59,559 bases of DNA from an uncultured Prevotellaceae bacterium (GCA_946407325.1 CAMJNN010000001.1:1-59559), one strand, 5' to 3'. Counted from the stretch's first letter, positions 1 to 9,120 are shown. Made by a program: numbers and translations. The notes: generated by a model not told the origin, from the sequence alone.

Positions 1-1
1 G

Positions 2-244
2 GTTTGTGACCGTGCTTCGCGTGACGAAGAACCGGTATATGGCTATGATGTACTGAAAAAGCCGTCATTATATCCACGTAAGCACCGCTATTTGTTGCAT
101 GCTATTGTGCAAGTCAAACTCGGTTTGAATTTTCACCAAGTGAAGTTGAGCATGATTGACGATGCCTATAGCGTTGCTTTCCCGCTGAGTACACCAATTA
201 ATATTGAGAAGAAGAGAAGAAAAAAAAACAATGAATTATGTTAG
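2..244 (+). CDS. C-terminal part of an unidentified protein (cut by window start)
   Basis: An open frame runs from the window edge through 80 codons to a TAG at 242-244. It is mostly hydrophilic and ends in a lysine/arginine-rich tail (IEKKRRKKNNELC). I do not recognise the family. The stop lies beyond the ATG at 238 of the next gene, so the two overlap by 7 bases, an arrangement that usually reflects translational coupling. The N-terminus is outside the window, so length and domains cannot be judged. Confidence 0.5.
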   Translation, partial: VCDRASRDEEPVYGYDVLKKPSLYPRKHRYLLHAIVQVKLGLNFHQVKLSMIDDAYSVAFPLSTPINIEKKRRKKNNELC

Positions 245-723
245 ACAAAACAAGACACCTCTCCGAGCATTTTTCGCTCGGAGAGTTAACGAAAACGAGC
301 TTCAAGACAGAAGACAATAACGACCCACCCTTGGAGGTGGTAGAGAATCTGATTGACCTCTGCGAGAACTGGTTAGAGCCTTTGCGCGAGCGTTATAACA
401 GACAGTGCGGCGTAAATAAAGGCATCATTATCAACCAGGGCTTCAGGTCCTACCAAGTGATGCTCGCCATGAAGAAAGCAGGCTATCATCCCAGCCCCAA
501 CAGCAACCACATGAAAGGTTGTGCGGTAGATATAGGCTGTACTGACAAGCAGCAGGCGCGGCAATACATGCAGATCCTGCTAGACATTGCCAAAGACCAG
601 CACCAGGATTTCGACGAGCTGCTGGAAGAGCGTATGTTCAAACAAGGCAACTATGTCTATTGGGTGCACTTTGCCGCAAGGCCGGAAAACAACAGGTGCC
701 ATATAAAGTATATCTTAAAGTAG
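238..723 (+). CDS. Peptidase M15-type (D-Ala-D-Ala carboxypeptidase / endolysin-like) protein
   Basis: 161 residues, matching the small Peptidase_M15_3 family, zinc enzymes that cut peptidoglycan peptide bonds. The zinc-site pattern is visible: His91 and Asp98 in SNHMKGCAVDI (family pattern SxHxxGxAxD) and His144 in YWVHFA. There is no signal peptide, so the product is cytoplasmic or, as in phage-type enzymes, released by another route. It overlaps the preceding unknown gene by 7 bases and probably shares its transcript. In Bacteroidales such genes often sit in prophage-like or remnant modules, but no other phage gene is visible here. The family assignment is fairly sure; the biological role is not. 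Confidence 0.8.
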   Translation: MLDKTRHLSEHFSLGELTKTSFKTEDNNDPPLEVVENLIDLCENWLEPLRERYNRQCGVNKGIIINQGFRSYQVMLAMKKAGYHPSPNSNHMKGCAVDIGCTDKQQARQYMQILLDIAKDQHQDFDELLEERMFKQGNYVYWVHFAARPENNRCHIKYILK

Positions 724-818
724 GATAGGGTGGCAAGGGGGAAACCTTTAGTTAGATCTTTCTGAATAAGCTTTTTTGCAATAGTTTTTGGTAAGAATGG
801 TACCTCTTAAAAAAAGTA

Positions 819-870
819 GGACTCCCGAATGTTAAGTAATTTCCTAACCATCGGGAGTCCTTATAGTTTT
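819..870. terminator. Bidirectional intrinsic terminator
   Basis: Inverted repeat GGACTCCCGA (819-828) / TCGGGAGTCC (851-860), with an inner GTTA/TAAC pairing. It is preceded by an A-run (809-815) and followed by TTATAGTTTT. It lies between the convergent M15 peptidase and dnaJ genes and can serve both. Confidence 0.75.
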
Positions 871-877
871 GGCATGA

Positions 878-2047
878 TTAATCAAACATGCTCTTGAACT
901 TCTTGAAGATGCGTTCTTTGACAGAACCTGACGGACGGAAATTGTCACTGTCTTGCATATCCTCCAGTGCCTTTTTCTCGTCACGGCTCAAGGTCTCTGG
1001 GATATAGACACTGACATTGACCAGCAGGTCGCCTGTGCCGTATCCATTGACATCAGGCAATCCCTTGCCACGCAGACGCAATACCTTGCCAGGTTGTGTT
1101 CCAGGTTCAATCTTCACCTTCACCTTGTTATCCACTGTAGGAATCTCTACGGTGCCACCCAAGGTCGCCGTAGGCACACTCAGTAGCAGATTATATACTA
1201 AATCGTTCTCATCACGAATCAAGTCCTTGTCCTTTTCTTCTTCCACCACAATGAGCAGATCGCCAGGAATGCCGTTGTGCTTACCCGCATTACCCTTGCC
1301 ACTCATAGAGAGCTGCATGCCTTCAGCCACACCAGCAGGAATCTTGACGGTTACGGTTTCTTCACCCATGATGATGCCATCGCCGCCACAGTGGGTACAT
1401 TTGTTCTTGATGACATGACCTTCGCCACCGCAGGTAGGGCAGGTGGTTTGTGTCTGCATGGTGCCTAAGATGGTTTGCTGGGTACGGATGACGGTGCCGC
1501 GTCCCTTGCAGGTAGGACAGGTCTCGGTGCCACCATTTCCTTCGGCACCACTGCCATGACAATGTGGACATGCCACGTATTTCTTTAGCTTGAACTTCTT
1601 CTCTACGCCTGTTGAGATTTCTTTCAGGTTCAGCTTCACACGCACACGAAGGTCGGAGCCACGGAACTTGCGTTGCTGACTACCGCCACCGCCTCCGAAG
1701 CCGCTGAAGCTTCCGAAACCGCCACGTCCACCGAAGATATCGCCAAACATGCTGAAGATATCGTCCATTGACATGCCGCCACCGAAACCGCCACCAAATG
1801 GACCGCCATTGCCGGCAGCACCGCTTACGCCTGCCTTACCAAACTGGTCGTAGCGCTGACGCTTGTCGGGGTCAGACAGAACGCTATAGGCCTCGGCAGC
1901 TTCCTTGAACTTCTCCTCAGCCTCTTTGTCGCCTGGGTTACGGTCGGGGTGATACTGAATGGCCTTCTTCTTATAGGCCTTCTTAATCTCATCGGCCGAA
2001 GCATTTTTCTCAACGCCTAATATCTCGTAGTAGCTTTTTTCTTCCAT
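878..2047 (-). CDS. dnaJ: Chaperone protein DnaJ (Hsp40)
   Basis: 389 residues, the usual full length. The J domain occupies about residues 1-70 with HPD at 33-35. A Gly/Phe-rich linker spans about 75-128. Four CxxCxGxG-type zinc motifs lie between residues 160 and 224 ([32 protein letters not shown]), followed by the substrate-binding C-terminal domains. DnaJ stimulates DnaK ATPase activity and delivers unfolded clients to it in the cytoplasm. It follows grpE by 13 bp on the same strand, so the two co-chaperones are cotranscribed; dnaK itself is not in the window. The gene ends at a shared bidirectional terminator. Confidence 0.98.
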   Translation of the reverse strand: MEEKSYYEILGVEKNASADEIKKAYKKKAIQYHPDRNPGDKEAEEKFKEAAEAYSVLSDPDKRQRYDQFGKAGVSGAAGNGGPFGGGFGGGMSMDDIFSMFGDIFGGRGGFGSFSGFGGGGGSQQRKFRGSDLRVRVKLNLKEISTGVEKKFKLKKYVACPHCHGSGAEGNGGTETCPTCKGRGTVIRTQQTILGTMQTQTTCPTCGGEGHVIKNKCTHCGGDGIIMGEETVTVKIPAGVAEGMQLSMSGKGNAGKHNGIPGDLLIVVEEEKDKDLIRDENDLVYNLLLSVPTATLGGTVEIPTVDNKVKVKIEPGTQPGKVLRLRGKGLPDVNGYGTGDLLVNVSVYIPETLSRDEKKALEDMQDSDNFRPSGSVKERIFKKFKSMFD

Positions 2048-2060
2048 TTGTTTAGTCTAT

Positions 2061-2675
2061 TTATTTGCCTACCACCACTTTTGCGTGGCGAATTACTTTA
2101 TCATTCAATGTATAGCCTGTCTCTACACAGTCTAATATCTTACCTTTCAACTCCTCAGATGGCGCATCGATAATGGCGATGGCATCGTGGTAGTCGGTAT
2201 CCAGTTCCTTTTCCTTGGTATCCATGGCTTGTACGCCATTCTGACCAAGTATCTGTATGAACTTGTTATAAATCAGTTCAACACCTTCTTTAACAGCCTC
2301 TACATCGGTGGCTTTCTGCATGGTGGCCAATGCTCTTTCCATATCGTCAATCACAGGCAGAATGGCTTTGAAAGCTTTTTCACTACCATTCAGAATAAGT
2401 TCGGCTTTTTCCTTCATGGTGCGCTTGCGGTAGTTGTCGAACTCAGCAGAAAGACGCAAGTATTTGTCTTTCATCTCTTCCTGCTCTTTGGTCAGTTCGT
2501 CCACCTGTGCTTGCAATTGTTCCTCGGGTGTGAGTTCTTTTGCTGGTTCTTCTGCTTCCTGTGTTGCCTCGCCTTCTACAGGTGCTTCTGTCTCTGGGGT
2601 AGGCTGCTCAACGGTGTTCTCAGTTGTTTCATCCACCTCTTTCTTCATCTCTTCTTTCTGTTCTTCTGAGTTCAT
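2061..2675 (-). CDS. grpE: Nucleotide exchange factor GrpE
   Basis: About 204 residues from the ATG at 2675. GrpE is the DnaK ADP/ATP exchange factor. The N-terminal ~70 residues are strongly acidic and Pro/Glu-rich. They are followed by the long helical region (QAQVDELTKEQEEMKDKY) and the family signature FDNYRKRTMKEK. The C-terminal beta domain ends in VIRHAKVVVGK, typical of GrpE. The start is uncertain: in-frame ATGs at 2720 and 2765 would add 15 or 30 residues. I prefer 2675 because the added residues are basic and AT-rich, unlike the acidic GrpE N-terminus. The gene is transcribed just ahead of dnaJ. Confidence 0.95.
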   Translation of the reverse strand: MNSEEQKEEMKKEVDETTENTVEQPTPETEAPVEGEATQEAEEPAKELTPEEQLQAQVDELTKEQEEMKDKYLRLSAEFDNYRKRTMKEKAELILNGSEKAFKAILPVIDDMERALATMQKATDVEAVKEGVELIYNKFIQILGQNGVQAMDTKEKELDTDYHDAIAIIDAPSEELKGKILDCVETGYTLNDKVIRHAKVVVGK

Positions 2676-2785
2676 ATTGGTTCTTTGCTTTTTATACTTA
2701 TGTAGGTTTATCTTTTTCATATTGGTAATCTTTGTTTGCTTGTTTGTCTGCAAATAGTTTGCCACGACTGAATTATGCCAGTATG

Positions 2786-4213
2786 TCAGCTATTTTTCCT
2801 ATACCAATGGCAGAACCAACCTGTAGCAACGACTACTGCCACTGCACCTGCAATATAGGCGATGGTCTTGTCCAAGCCGAAAGCAATAGGTGATAGCAGC
2901 AGGAATGATACTGTTACAGTTGTCATAAACATAGCTGGTATCAATGTGATATAGAAGTTTTTCCGTTGTTTTACTAAATAAACTGTTTCAGTCCATAATA
3001 CGATAGTAGCGAGCGACTGGTTAGCCCATCCGAAGTAGTTCCAGATGACATTGAAACCATTCTCATCCTCGATATTGAACCACAACAGACCTAATGCTGC
3101 CATGAACAGAGGAATGCAAATCATGAAACGATTGACAATCTTCTTCTGATTCAAGTGAATGAACTCAGAGATGATGAGTCGTGCACTGCGGAACGCTGTA
3201 TCGCCGCTGGTAATAGGTGCTGCTACCACACCCAACAGGGCGAGGACACCACCTAACGTACCTAACCAGCCTTCAGAAACCGCTGTTACTACTTGTGGAG
3301 CACTTGCTTTGAGCGAAGCACCCAATGCTTCTGCAGCACCACCGTAGAAGAAATAGGATGAAACAGCTGCCCAGATAAGTGCCACCACACCTTCGGCAAT
3401 CATAGCACCGTAGAAGATGGGGCGACCTTGTTTCTCATGCTCGATGCAGCGAGCCATCAACGGACTCTGGGTAGCGTGGAAGCCACTCAGCGCACCACAG
3501 GCGATGGTGATGAACAAGCAAGGGAAGATAGGACCAGCACTGGGTTTCAGATTATCCAGTCCGTCCCACACTTCAGGAATAGCTGGCATATCGATGAGCA
3601 ATACCCCACACAGGGCTATGGCCATAAACATCAATGAGAATGCGAAAATAGGATAGATGCGTGCTATGATCTTGTCGATAGGTAGCATCGTAGCGATGAT
3701 GTAATAGAAAAAGATAATGAGGCACCAAATCATCACCATCTGGGTATCACCACCCATCTTCTCGCCCAAAATAATGGCTGGGCTATATACGAATACCGTA
3801 CCCACCATCAGCAGCAGGAATACGGAGAATGCCAACATAATCTTCTTGGGGGTATTTCCCAGATACGTACCTACCAGTTCGGGCACACCCACACCGTCGT
3901 GGCGTACGGACAGCATACCACAGAGGTAATCGTGTACGGCACCGGCAAAGATACAGCCAAACACTATCCACAGATAGGACGATGGACCAAACTGGGCACC
4001 CATGATGGCACCGAAGATAGGTCCTGTACCGGCTATGTTCAGGAACTGGATCATAAATACCCTCCAGCCCGATAGGGGGATATAATCTACACCGTCTTGT
4101 TTAGCATAGGCAGGGGTGGGGCGGTCGGTAGGCCCGAAAATGCGTTCAACAATCTTGCCATACACTAAATAACCGACCAGTAATGCCACCAAGGCAATAA
4201 AAAAAGATACCAT
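2786..4213 (-). CDS. cstA: CstA-family carbon starvation protein (short form, membrane transporter)
   Basis: 475 residues with many membrane segments. The N-terminal family block is clear (GYLVYGKIVERIFG, then FLNIAGTGPIFGAIMGAQFGP). CstA-family proteins of enterobacteria (CstA, BtsT) import pyruvate or peptides; substrate specificity here is not known. The protein is much shorter than E. coli CstA (about 700 aa) but matches the short form common in Bacteroidota. It is divergently transcribed from the CPBP protease gene across 75 bp holding back-to-back promoter motifs. It lies upstream of grpE-dnaJ on the same strand, but the gap contains no obvious terminator. Confidence 0.92.
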   Translation of the reverse strand: MVSFFIALVALLVGYLVYGKIVERIFGPTDRPTPAYAKQDGVDYIPLSGWRVFMIQFLNIAGTGPIFGAIMGAQFGPSSYLWIVFGCIFAGAVHDYLCGMLSVRHDGVGVPELVGTYLGNTPKKIMLAFSVFLLLMVGTVFVYSPAIILGEKMGGDTQMVMIWCLIIFFYYIIATMLPIDKIIARIYPIFAFSLMFMAIALCGVLLIDMPAIPEVWDGLDNLKPSAGPIFPCLFITIACGALSGFHATQSPLMARCIEHEKQGRPIFYGAMIAEGVVALIWAAVSSYFFYGGAAEALGASLKASAPQVVTAVSEGWLGTLGGVLALLGVVAAPITSGDTAFRSARLIISEFIHLNQKKIVNRFMICIPLFMAALGLLWFNIEDENGFNVIWNYFGWANQSLATIVLWTETVYLVKQRKNFYITLIPAMFMTTVTVSFLLLSPIAFGLDKTIAYIAGAVAVVVATGWFCHWYRKNS

Positions 4214-4233
4214 AGTACTTTTATTTTACGAAT

Positions 4234-4272
4234 TTGTGTGCAAAGTTAAAGATTTATTATCTTTGTAACCAA
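4234..4272. promoter_or_regulatory. Overlapping divergent promoters for cstA (-) and the CPBP protease (+)
   Basis: Plus strand: TTG (4234-4236), 21-nt spacer, TATCTTTG (4258-4265). Minus strand: TTG (complement of 4270-4272), 21-nt spacer, TAACTTTG (complement of 4241-4248). Both fit the Bacteroidota TTG-N19..21-TAnnTTTG pattern and physically overlap, so the two polymerases would compete. Confidence 0.6.
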
Positions 4273-4288
4273 AATAAACCCAAATATT

Positions 4289-5206
4289 ATGAAGAAATAT
4301 CTGATTTTACTGGCCAAGCTGATCGTATTTGCGTTAGCGACAGCTTTCTTTATGGCAGCTTTGATGGTTCCATTCGCCTTTTCAGGTGTGGTGGATGTAA
4401 ACAATCCTGCACGTTGGGCGGTATTGGCCATCGAAGGCATTCAATTGGTGTCCGTTCTGCTGGCCGCATGGTTGATTATCCATTATTGGGATGAGTTGTC
4501 GTTTGTCGATGACATGGGTTACCGATGGCAGTTTAAGGGCAAGGACTTGCTTTGGGGTTTTATCGTAGCAGCTGCCATTTATGCGGTAGGTTTTATCGTG
4601 TCGCTGTTAGCAGGATGGATAAGCGTGGAAGGTGTTCACTTCGATTTTACTTACCTGCTTTTGCAATTCCTGCTCTACATACTGGTAGCTTTGATGGAGG
4701 AGTCGATGATGCGTGGTTTCGTACTGGGTCACATGCTCGATGTGGGCATGAATAAGTTTCTGGCACTACTCATCTCGTCGTTCCTGTTTGCATGTCTGCA
4801 CTTGGGCAATCCAGGCATCACGAACTTTGCCTTGTTGAACCTCACATTGGCAGGCATATTGCTGGGTGTGGCCTATATCTATACACGCAATCTGTGGTTC
4901 CCCATCTTCCTGCATCTGTTCTGGAATTTTATTCAAGGTCCGATACTGGGTTACGAAGTAAGTGGTACAGGAGGCAAGAATACCCTGCTGAAGCTCGGTA
5001 TCTCCGACAATACCCTGATGAATGGTGGTGACTTCGGCTTTGAAGGTTCGTTGCCTTGCACTATCCTGATGATCGTGGCCACAGGCTTGATTATTTACTG
5101 GTTTGAAACAAAAAAGACTACATATGAAGAAGCAACTGTTTTGGTGGATGAGTCTGTTAATGATGGGCCCGATGATAACGATGGCACAGGAACAGCAGTT
5201 GGTTGA
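4289..5206 (+). CDS. CPBP-family intramembrane glutamic protease
   Basis: 305 residues with several membrane helices. The three conserved motifs of the CPBP (Abi/CAAX protease-like) family are present: EExxxR at 137-142, FxxxH at 167-171 and HxxxN at 209-213. The family holds intramembrane proteases acting on prenylated or other membrane substrates and bacteriocin self-immunity proteins; the substrate here is unknown. The last ~28 codons (NDGPDDNDGTGTAVG end) overlap the start and signal peptide of the downstream 5'-nucleotidase gene by 83 bp in another frame, which is unusually long. The polar, acidic tail after the last helix looks dispensable, so the stop may have drifted downstream. Confidence 0.9.
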   Translation: MKKYLILLAKLIVFALATAFFMAALMVPFAFSGVVDVNNPARWAVLAIEGIQLVSVLLAAWLIIHYWDELSFVDDMGYRWQFKGKDLLWGFIVAAAIYAVGFIVSLLAGWISVEGVHFDFTYLLLQFLLYILVALMEESMMRGFVLGHMLDVGMNKFLALLISSFLFACLHLGNPGITNFALLNLTLAGILLGVAYIYTRNLWFPIFLHLFWNFIQGPILGYEVSGTGGKNTLLKLGISDNTLMNGGDFGFEGSLPCTILMIVATGLIIYWFETKKTTYEEATVLVDESVNDGPDDNDGTGTAVG

Positions 5207-6866
5207 GCTGAAGGTGATAGAAACCAGCGATGTGCATGGTAGCTTCTATCCCTACGACTTTATCGACAGAAAAGACGTAAAGGGAAGCTTGGCACGCGTG
5301 CATACCTATGTTGAAGAACAACGTAAACAGTATGGCGACAGGGTGTTGCTGCTCGACAATGGCGATATCCTGCAAGGACAACCTTCGGCCTATTACTACA
5401 ACTATATCGACCAGCAGTCTCGCCATCTGGCTGCAGAGATGCTGAGCTACATGGGCTTTGACGCAGGCAATATGGGCAATCACGATGTGGAGGTGAGCCG
5501 TCCTGTATTCGACCGTTGGGCGGCAGATTGCGATTTCCCCATACTGGGAGCCAACATCATAGAAACAGACACAGGAACCCCCCATTTCAAGCCCTATGTA
5601 GTTTTCGAGCGTGGGGGTATTAGAATAGCCGTATTGGGAATGATTACTCCAGGCATCCCTGCTTGGTTGTCGGAAAACCTGTGGGAAGGCTTGCGCTTTG
5701 ACGATATGGAAGAAACTGCTCGCAAATATATGCCCATCCTGAAGAATCAGGAAAAGGCCGATGTGGTCATAGGTCTGTTTCATACAGGTGATGAGGCCCA
5801 GTGGCTGAGTGGCATCTATCGTGAACATGCTGCTCAAGAGGTAGCCGAGCGAGTACCTGGCTTCGATGTGGTGTTGTTTGGACATGACCACAGCCGTGAT
5901 TGCCATAAGATAGTCAATGTCGAGGGCGATAGCGTGTTGCTCATCAACCCAGGCAATGCGGCACATATGGTGTCGGATGTCACCATTAAGTGCGTAGTAG
6001 AGAATGGGAGAGTGATTTCGAAACAGGTGGAAGGAGAGTTGGCTTCGGTGGATGACCTCCCTGTGAGCGAGGCATTCATGCAACAATTCTCTAAGCAGTA
6101 TGACGCAGTTACGCAGTTCATCTCCAAGAAGATAGGTCATTTTGCTGCCACCATTACCACACGTCCTGCATACTTCGGACCATCTGCCTTTATCGACCTC
6201 ATTCATTCCCTGCAACTGACCCTCACCGGAGCCGACATCTCCTTTGCCGCTCCGTTGTCGTATGATGCTCAGATCAAGGAAGGCGATGTATATGTGAGCG
6301 ATATGTTCAACCTCTATAAGTATGAAAACATGCTCTATACGATGGACCTCACAGGTCGTGAAATTTTGGGTGCATTGGAGTACTCCTATGGCCTTTGGAT
6401 CAACGAGATGAAGTCGAAAAACGACCATGTGCTGCTGATGGATCTGTCACAAGACAATGCAGGAGATGGACGAGCCAAGTTCCTGCATCCGATGTTCAAC
6501 TTCGACTCAGCTTCAGGCATCATCTATACGGTGGATGCCACAAAGCCAGCAGGACAGAAAGTAAAGATTGAGAGCATGGCCGATGGTACGCCTTTCGACC
6601 TCGACAAGCACTATAAGGTAGCTGTAAACTCCTATCGAGGCAATGGTGGAGGTGAGCACCTCACCAAAGGTGCCGGCATTGCCCACGACGACCTTATTAA
6701 GAGAGTGATTGTCTCTACCGATAAGGATTTGCGCTATTACCTCATGGAGTATATCGAGCAGCATCCTGACGTTAATCCACAACCGCTGAACCAATGGAAG
6801 CTTGTTCCAGAGGAGTGGACCAAGCCTGCCATTGAGCGGGACTACAAATTGCTGTTTGACCGCTAA
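5124..6866 (+). CDS. Exported 5'-nucleotidase / 2',3'-cyclic phosphodiesterase-like metallophosphatase
   Basis: 580 residues from the ATG at 5124; the upstream in-frame TTG at 5103 is less likely because the signal peptide begins MKKQLFWWM and is cleaved near MAQEQ. The N-terminal metallophosphoesterase domain has D36/H38 in TSDVHG, GD81xxQG, GNHD at 118-121, and later LFHTGDE and LFGHDH motifs. The C-terminal 5'-nucleotidase domain carries NSYRGNGGGEHL, which forms part of the nucleotide-binding pocket in the UshA family. It probably dephosphorylates nucleotides in the periplasm or at the surface for nucleoside and phosphate scavenging. It starts inside the CPBP gene, so the two are likely cotranscribed. 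Confidence 0.92.
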   Translation: MKKQLFWWMSLLMMGPMITMAQEQQLVELKVIETSDVHGSFYPYDFIDRKDVKGSLARVHTYVEEQRKQYGDRVLLLDNGDILQGQPSAYYYNYIDQQSRHLAAEMLSYMGFDAGNMGNHDVEVSRPVFDRWAADCDFPILGANIIETDTGTPHFKPYVVFERGGIRIAVLGMITPGIPAWLSENLWEGLRFDDMEETARKYMPILKNQEKADVVIGLFHTGDEAQWLSGIYREHAAQEVAERVPGFDVVLFGHDHSRDCHKIVNVEGDSVLLINPGNAAHMVSDVTIKCVVENGRVISKQVEGELASVDDLPVSEAFMQQFSKQYDAVTQFISKKIGHFAATITTRPAYFGPSAFIDLIHSLQLTLTGADISFAAPLSYDAQIKEGDVYVSDMFNLYKYENMLYTMDLTGREILGALEYSYGLWINEMKSKNDHVLLMDLSQDNAGDGRAKFLHPMFNFDSASGIIYTVDATKPAGQKVKIESMADGTPFDLDKHYKVAVNSYRGNGGGEHLTKGAGIAHDDLIKRVIVSTDKDLRYYLMEYIEQHPDVNPQPLNQWKLVPEEWTKPAIERDYKLLFDR

Positions 6867-6878
6867 AGTTCGTGAGCA

Positions 6879-7025
6879 ACCTTTCTGGGGCAGCGTGTGC
6901 AAAGTTATGCTTGCTTGAGCTATGCCAAGCCTATATGGATGTGTGTAGGCGGCATATCTGCTCGCAGTCAGCCGCCGGCACATCCATATAGCGAAGATCA
7001 GGGGCACTCGTTGCTCCGAAAAAGT
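6879..7025. repeat. Palindromic repeat element (inverted pair around a long hairpin)
   Basis: Between two convergent genes. The outer arms 6879-6900 and 7004-7025 are inverted copies of each other (16 of 22 positions by eye). The centre is a strong hairpin: TATATGGATGTG (6932-6943) with CACATCCATATA (6979-6990), plus GGCGGC (6948-6953) with GCCGCC (6971-6976). The stretch 6909-6930 matches, inverted, 19 of 22 bases at 19274-19295, so this is a member of a dispersed repeat family. It may also terminate both genes, though no T-run follows. Confidence 0.65.
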
Positions 7026-7030
7026 AATCG

Positions 7031-9100
7031 TTAATCAGCGTAAGTCAATTCATTCAATAACCACTGTGCATGGCCAATCCTCTCTACCACGAACAGCAGA
7101 TACCTGATATCCAGTGAAATGTTACGGCAGAATTCAGGGTCAAAGGCCAAGTCGCTCATGGTTCCTTCCCATACTCGGTCAAAGTTGATGCCTATCAGTT
7201 CACCGTTGGCATTGAGGACAGGACTTCCTGAGTTGCCTCCTGAGGTGTGGTTGGTAGCCAGGAAGCATACGGGCTGGTCGTCATGACCTCCTTCGGCATA
7301 GATGTCGCGCAAGGTCTGCGGAATGTTGTAGTCGAAGATATCGGGATTGTCCTTCTCGATGATGCCCTTGAGGGTGGAGATGGGAGCGTAGGAGATGGCA
7401 TCGGAGGGGTTATAGCCTGCTACCTGACCATAGGACACGCGTAGCGTGCGGTTGGCGTCAGGATAGAATGTCTTGTCGGGCTGGAACTCCATCTGTGCTT
7501 TCATGTATCGGCGATTAGCCAAACTAATTTCCTGTCCCAGACGGCTCACCACAGGCTGCAGATCCTTGCGGTACCACAGGTTGTAAGCATTATACATCTC
7601 GTAGGCTGGATCGGCCTCTATTTTCGGGAGATCCTCTTTGGTAAGACGCAACACCTTGGCCTTGTCAGTGAAGATGGAGCGTGCAAACACGTCGTTTCGC
7701 CATGCTTCCAGACTACCATATTGAGCCAGTTTCTGCGAGTGGTATGCCGGCTTGAACTCTGCGCTGAGCTGTTTGTCGAAAGCGCCCATCATAGCCACGA
7801 AAATCTCTTCGTCTATAGGCTGGTAGTAGTCCTTGTAAAAGTCATCGGCCACATCCTGTACAGGTTTTCCATCCTTCAGTGCCGAGTGGATTCTGCTGGC
7901 AAATGACAACAACTCTATGGTAGATACTGTTTCGTTATAATATTCCTGTGCGCGGAAGTAGGGGTTACGTCGCTCATAGAGTGAAGAAATCTGTTCCAGC
8001 AGTCCCTTGTATTCATTCCCTTCTGCCCACTTGCGGAATCTGTCTTCAAAATCCAACTTCGACTCCACCGTTTTTCTGCGAGCCAAACCTTTGGATTCTC
8101 CTTGCCATTTCTTCCAGGCATTAGATACGCCGGCATTCTTGGATGAATACTGGATGCGTACTGCCTGGTCCTGCAACATATACTTCTTCTGGATATCCAA
8201 ACGCAATGTACGCAGAGCTATCTTCTCAGGGTCAGACACCTCGCCAGTATAGCGCACCTCGTCGGAAGTGACATACTCCTTGGTAGTACCAGGAAAACCA
8301 TACACCATCGTGAAGTCACCCTCTTTCACACCTTTGCGGGAGATGGTGAAATAGTGCTTTGGCTTATAAGGCACATTGTCCTTGGCGTATTCGGCAGGTT
8401 CGTTGTTTTTGTCAGCATAGATGCGGAAGATAGAGAAATCTCCCGTATGCCTGGGCCACATCCAGTTGTCGGTATCGCCACCGAACTTACCGATGGAAGA
8501 GGGGGGAGCACCCACCAGTCGCACATCGGAATAGATCTTATAGACAAAGAGGAAGTACTGGTTGGCTTGGTAGAGACCCTCCACCGTTGAGCGGATACCC
8601 TTTCCCTGCTTATTGATAGGCTCGGTGATGATTCTGGAATTGGCCTGCACCAAAGAATCGCGCTGACCGTTGGTCATAGAAGGCACATAGCCCTTCAAGA
8701 CCTTGTCGGTTACATCCTCCATACGCTGCAAGAAGCTCACGGTAAGTCCTGGATTCGGTAGTTCCTCCTCAAAACTCATCGCCCAGAAGCCATCTTTCAG
8801 GTAGTCGTGCTCCACGGTGCTGTGCTCCTGAATCTGTCCATAACCACAGTGGTGGTTGGTAAAGAGCAGTCCGTCTGGAGAGACCACCTCACCTGTACAG
8901 CCACCGCCAAAACGCACTACGGCATCCTTCAGTGAAGCGTTATTCACACTATAGATATCCTCGGCCGTGAGTCGGAAACCCTTAGCTTGCATGTCATTTA
9001 TTCGATTAGAGATCAGAAGTGGCAGCCACATGCCCTCATCCGCCTTCACTGGCAACAGACCTGTGAGCAGTACTAGAAAGAGTAGAAATGATTTTTTCAT
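7031..9100 (-). CDS. S46-family dipeptidyl-peptidase, Asp/Glu-specific (DPP11-like)
   Basis: 689 residues with a signal peptide (MKKSFLLFLVLLTGLLPVKA). S46 enzymes are periplasmic serine exopeptidases that release dipeptides from oligopeptides. The catalytic triad is visible: His in FTNHHCGYG (83/84), Asp221 in RHTGDFSIFR, and Ser624 in GGNSGSPV. The residue 18 positions after the serine is Arg642 (FDRVWEG). In the family, Arg there marks DPP11 (acidic P1) while Gly marks DPP7 (hydrophobic P1), so acidic specificity is inferred. It ends a five-gene minus-strand run starting at pyrC, 20 bp after the metallophosphoesterase. Asaccharolytic relatives use such enzymes to feed on peptides. Confidence 0.93.
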   Translation of the reverse strand: MKKSFLLFLVLLTGLLPVKADEGMWLPLLISNRINDMQAKGFRLTAEDIYSVNNASLKDAVVRFGGGCTGEVVSPDGLLFTNHHCGYGQIQEHSTVEHDYLKDGFWAMSFEEELPNPGLTVSFLQRMEDVTDKVLKGYVPSMTNGQRDSLVQANSRIITEPINKQGKGIRSTVEGLYQANQYFLFVYKIYSDVRLVGAPPSSIGKFGGDTDNWMWPRHTGDFSIFRIYADKNNEPAEYAKDNVPYKPKHYFTISRKGVKEGDFTMVYGFPGTTKEYVTSDEVRYTGEVSDPEKIALRTLRLDIQKKYMLQDQAVRIQYSSKNAGVSNAWKKWQGESKGLARRKTVESKLDFEDRFRKWAEGNEYKGLLEQISSLYERRNPYFRAQEYYNETVSTIELLSFASRIHSALKDGKPVQDVADDFYKDYYQPIDEEIFVAMMGAFDKQLSAEFKPAYHSQKLAQYGSLEAWRNDVFARSIFTDKAKVLRLTKEDLPKIEADPAYEMYNAYNLWYRKDLQPVVSRLGQEISLANRRYMKAQMEFQPDKTFYPDANRTLRVSYGQVAGYNPSDAISYAPISTLKGIIEKDNPDIFDYNIPQTLRDIYAEGGHDDQPVCFLATNHTSGGNSGSPVLNANGELIGINFDRVWEGTMSDLAFDPEFCRNISLDIRYLLFVVERIGHAQWLLNELTYAD

Positions 9101-9120
9101 GGTGTTATGTATTTTAATAA

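Noticed and set aside
5157..6428. 423-codon minus-strand ORF opposite the nucleotidase
   Set aside because: It is antisense to a gene with clear motifs along the same stretch, has no family resemblance and an odd His/Ile-rich composition; a shadow of codon bias.
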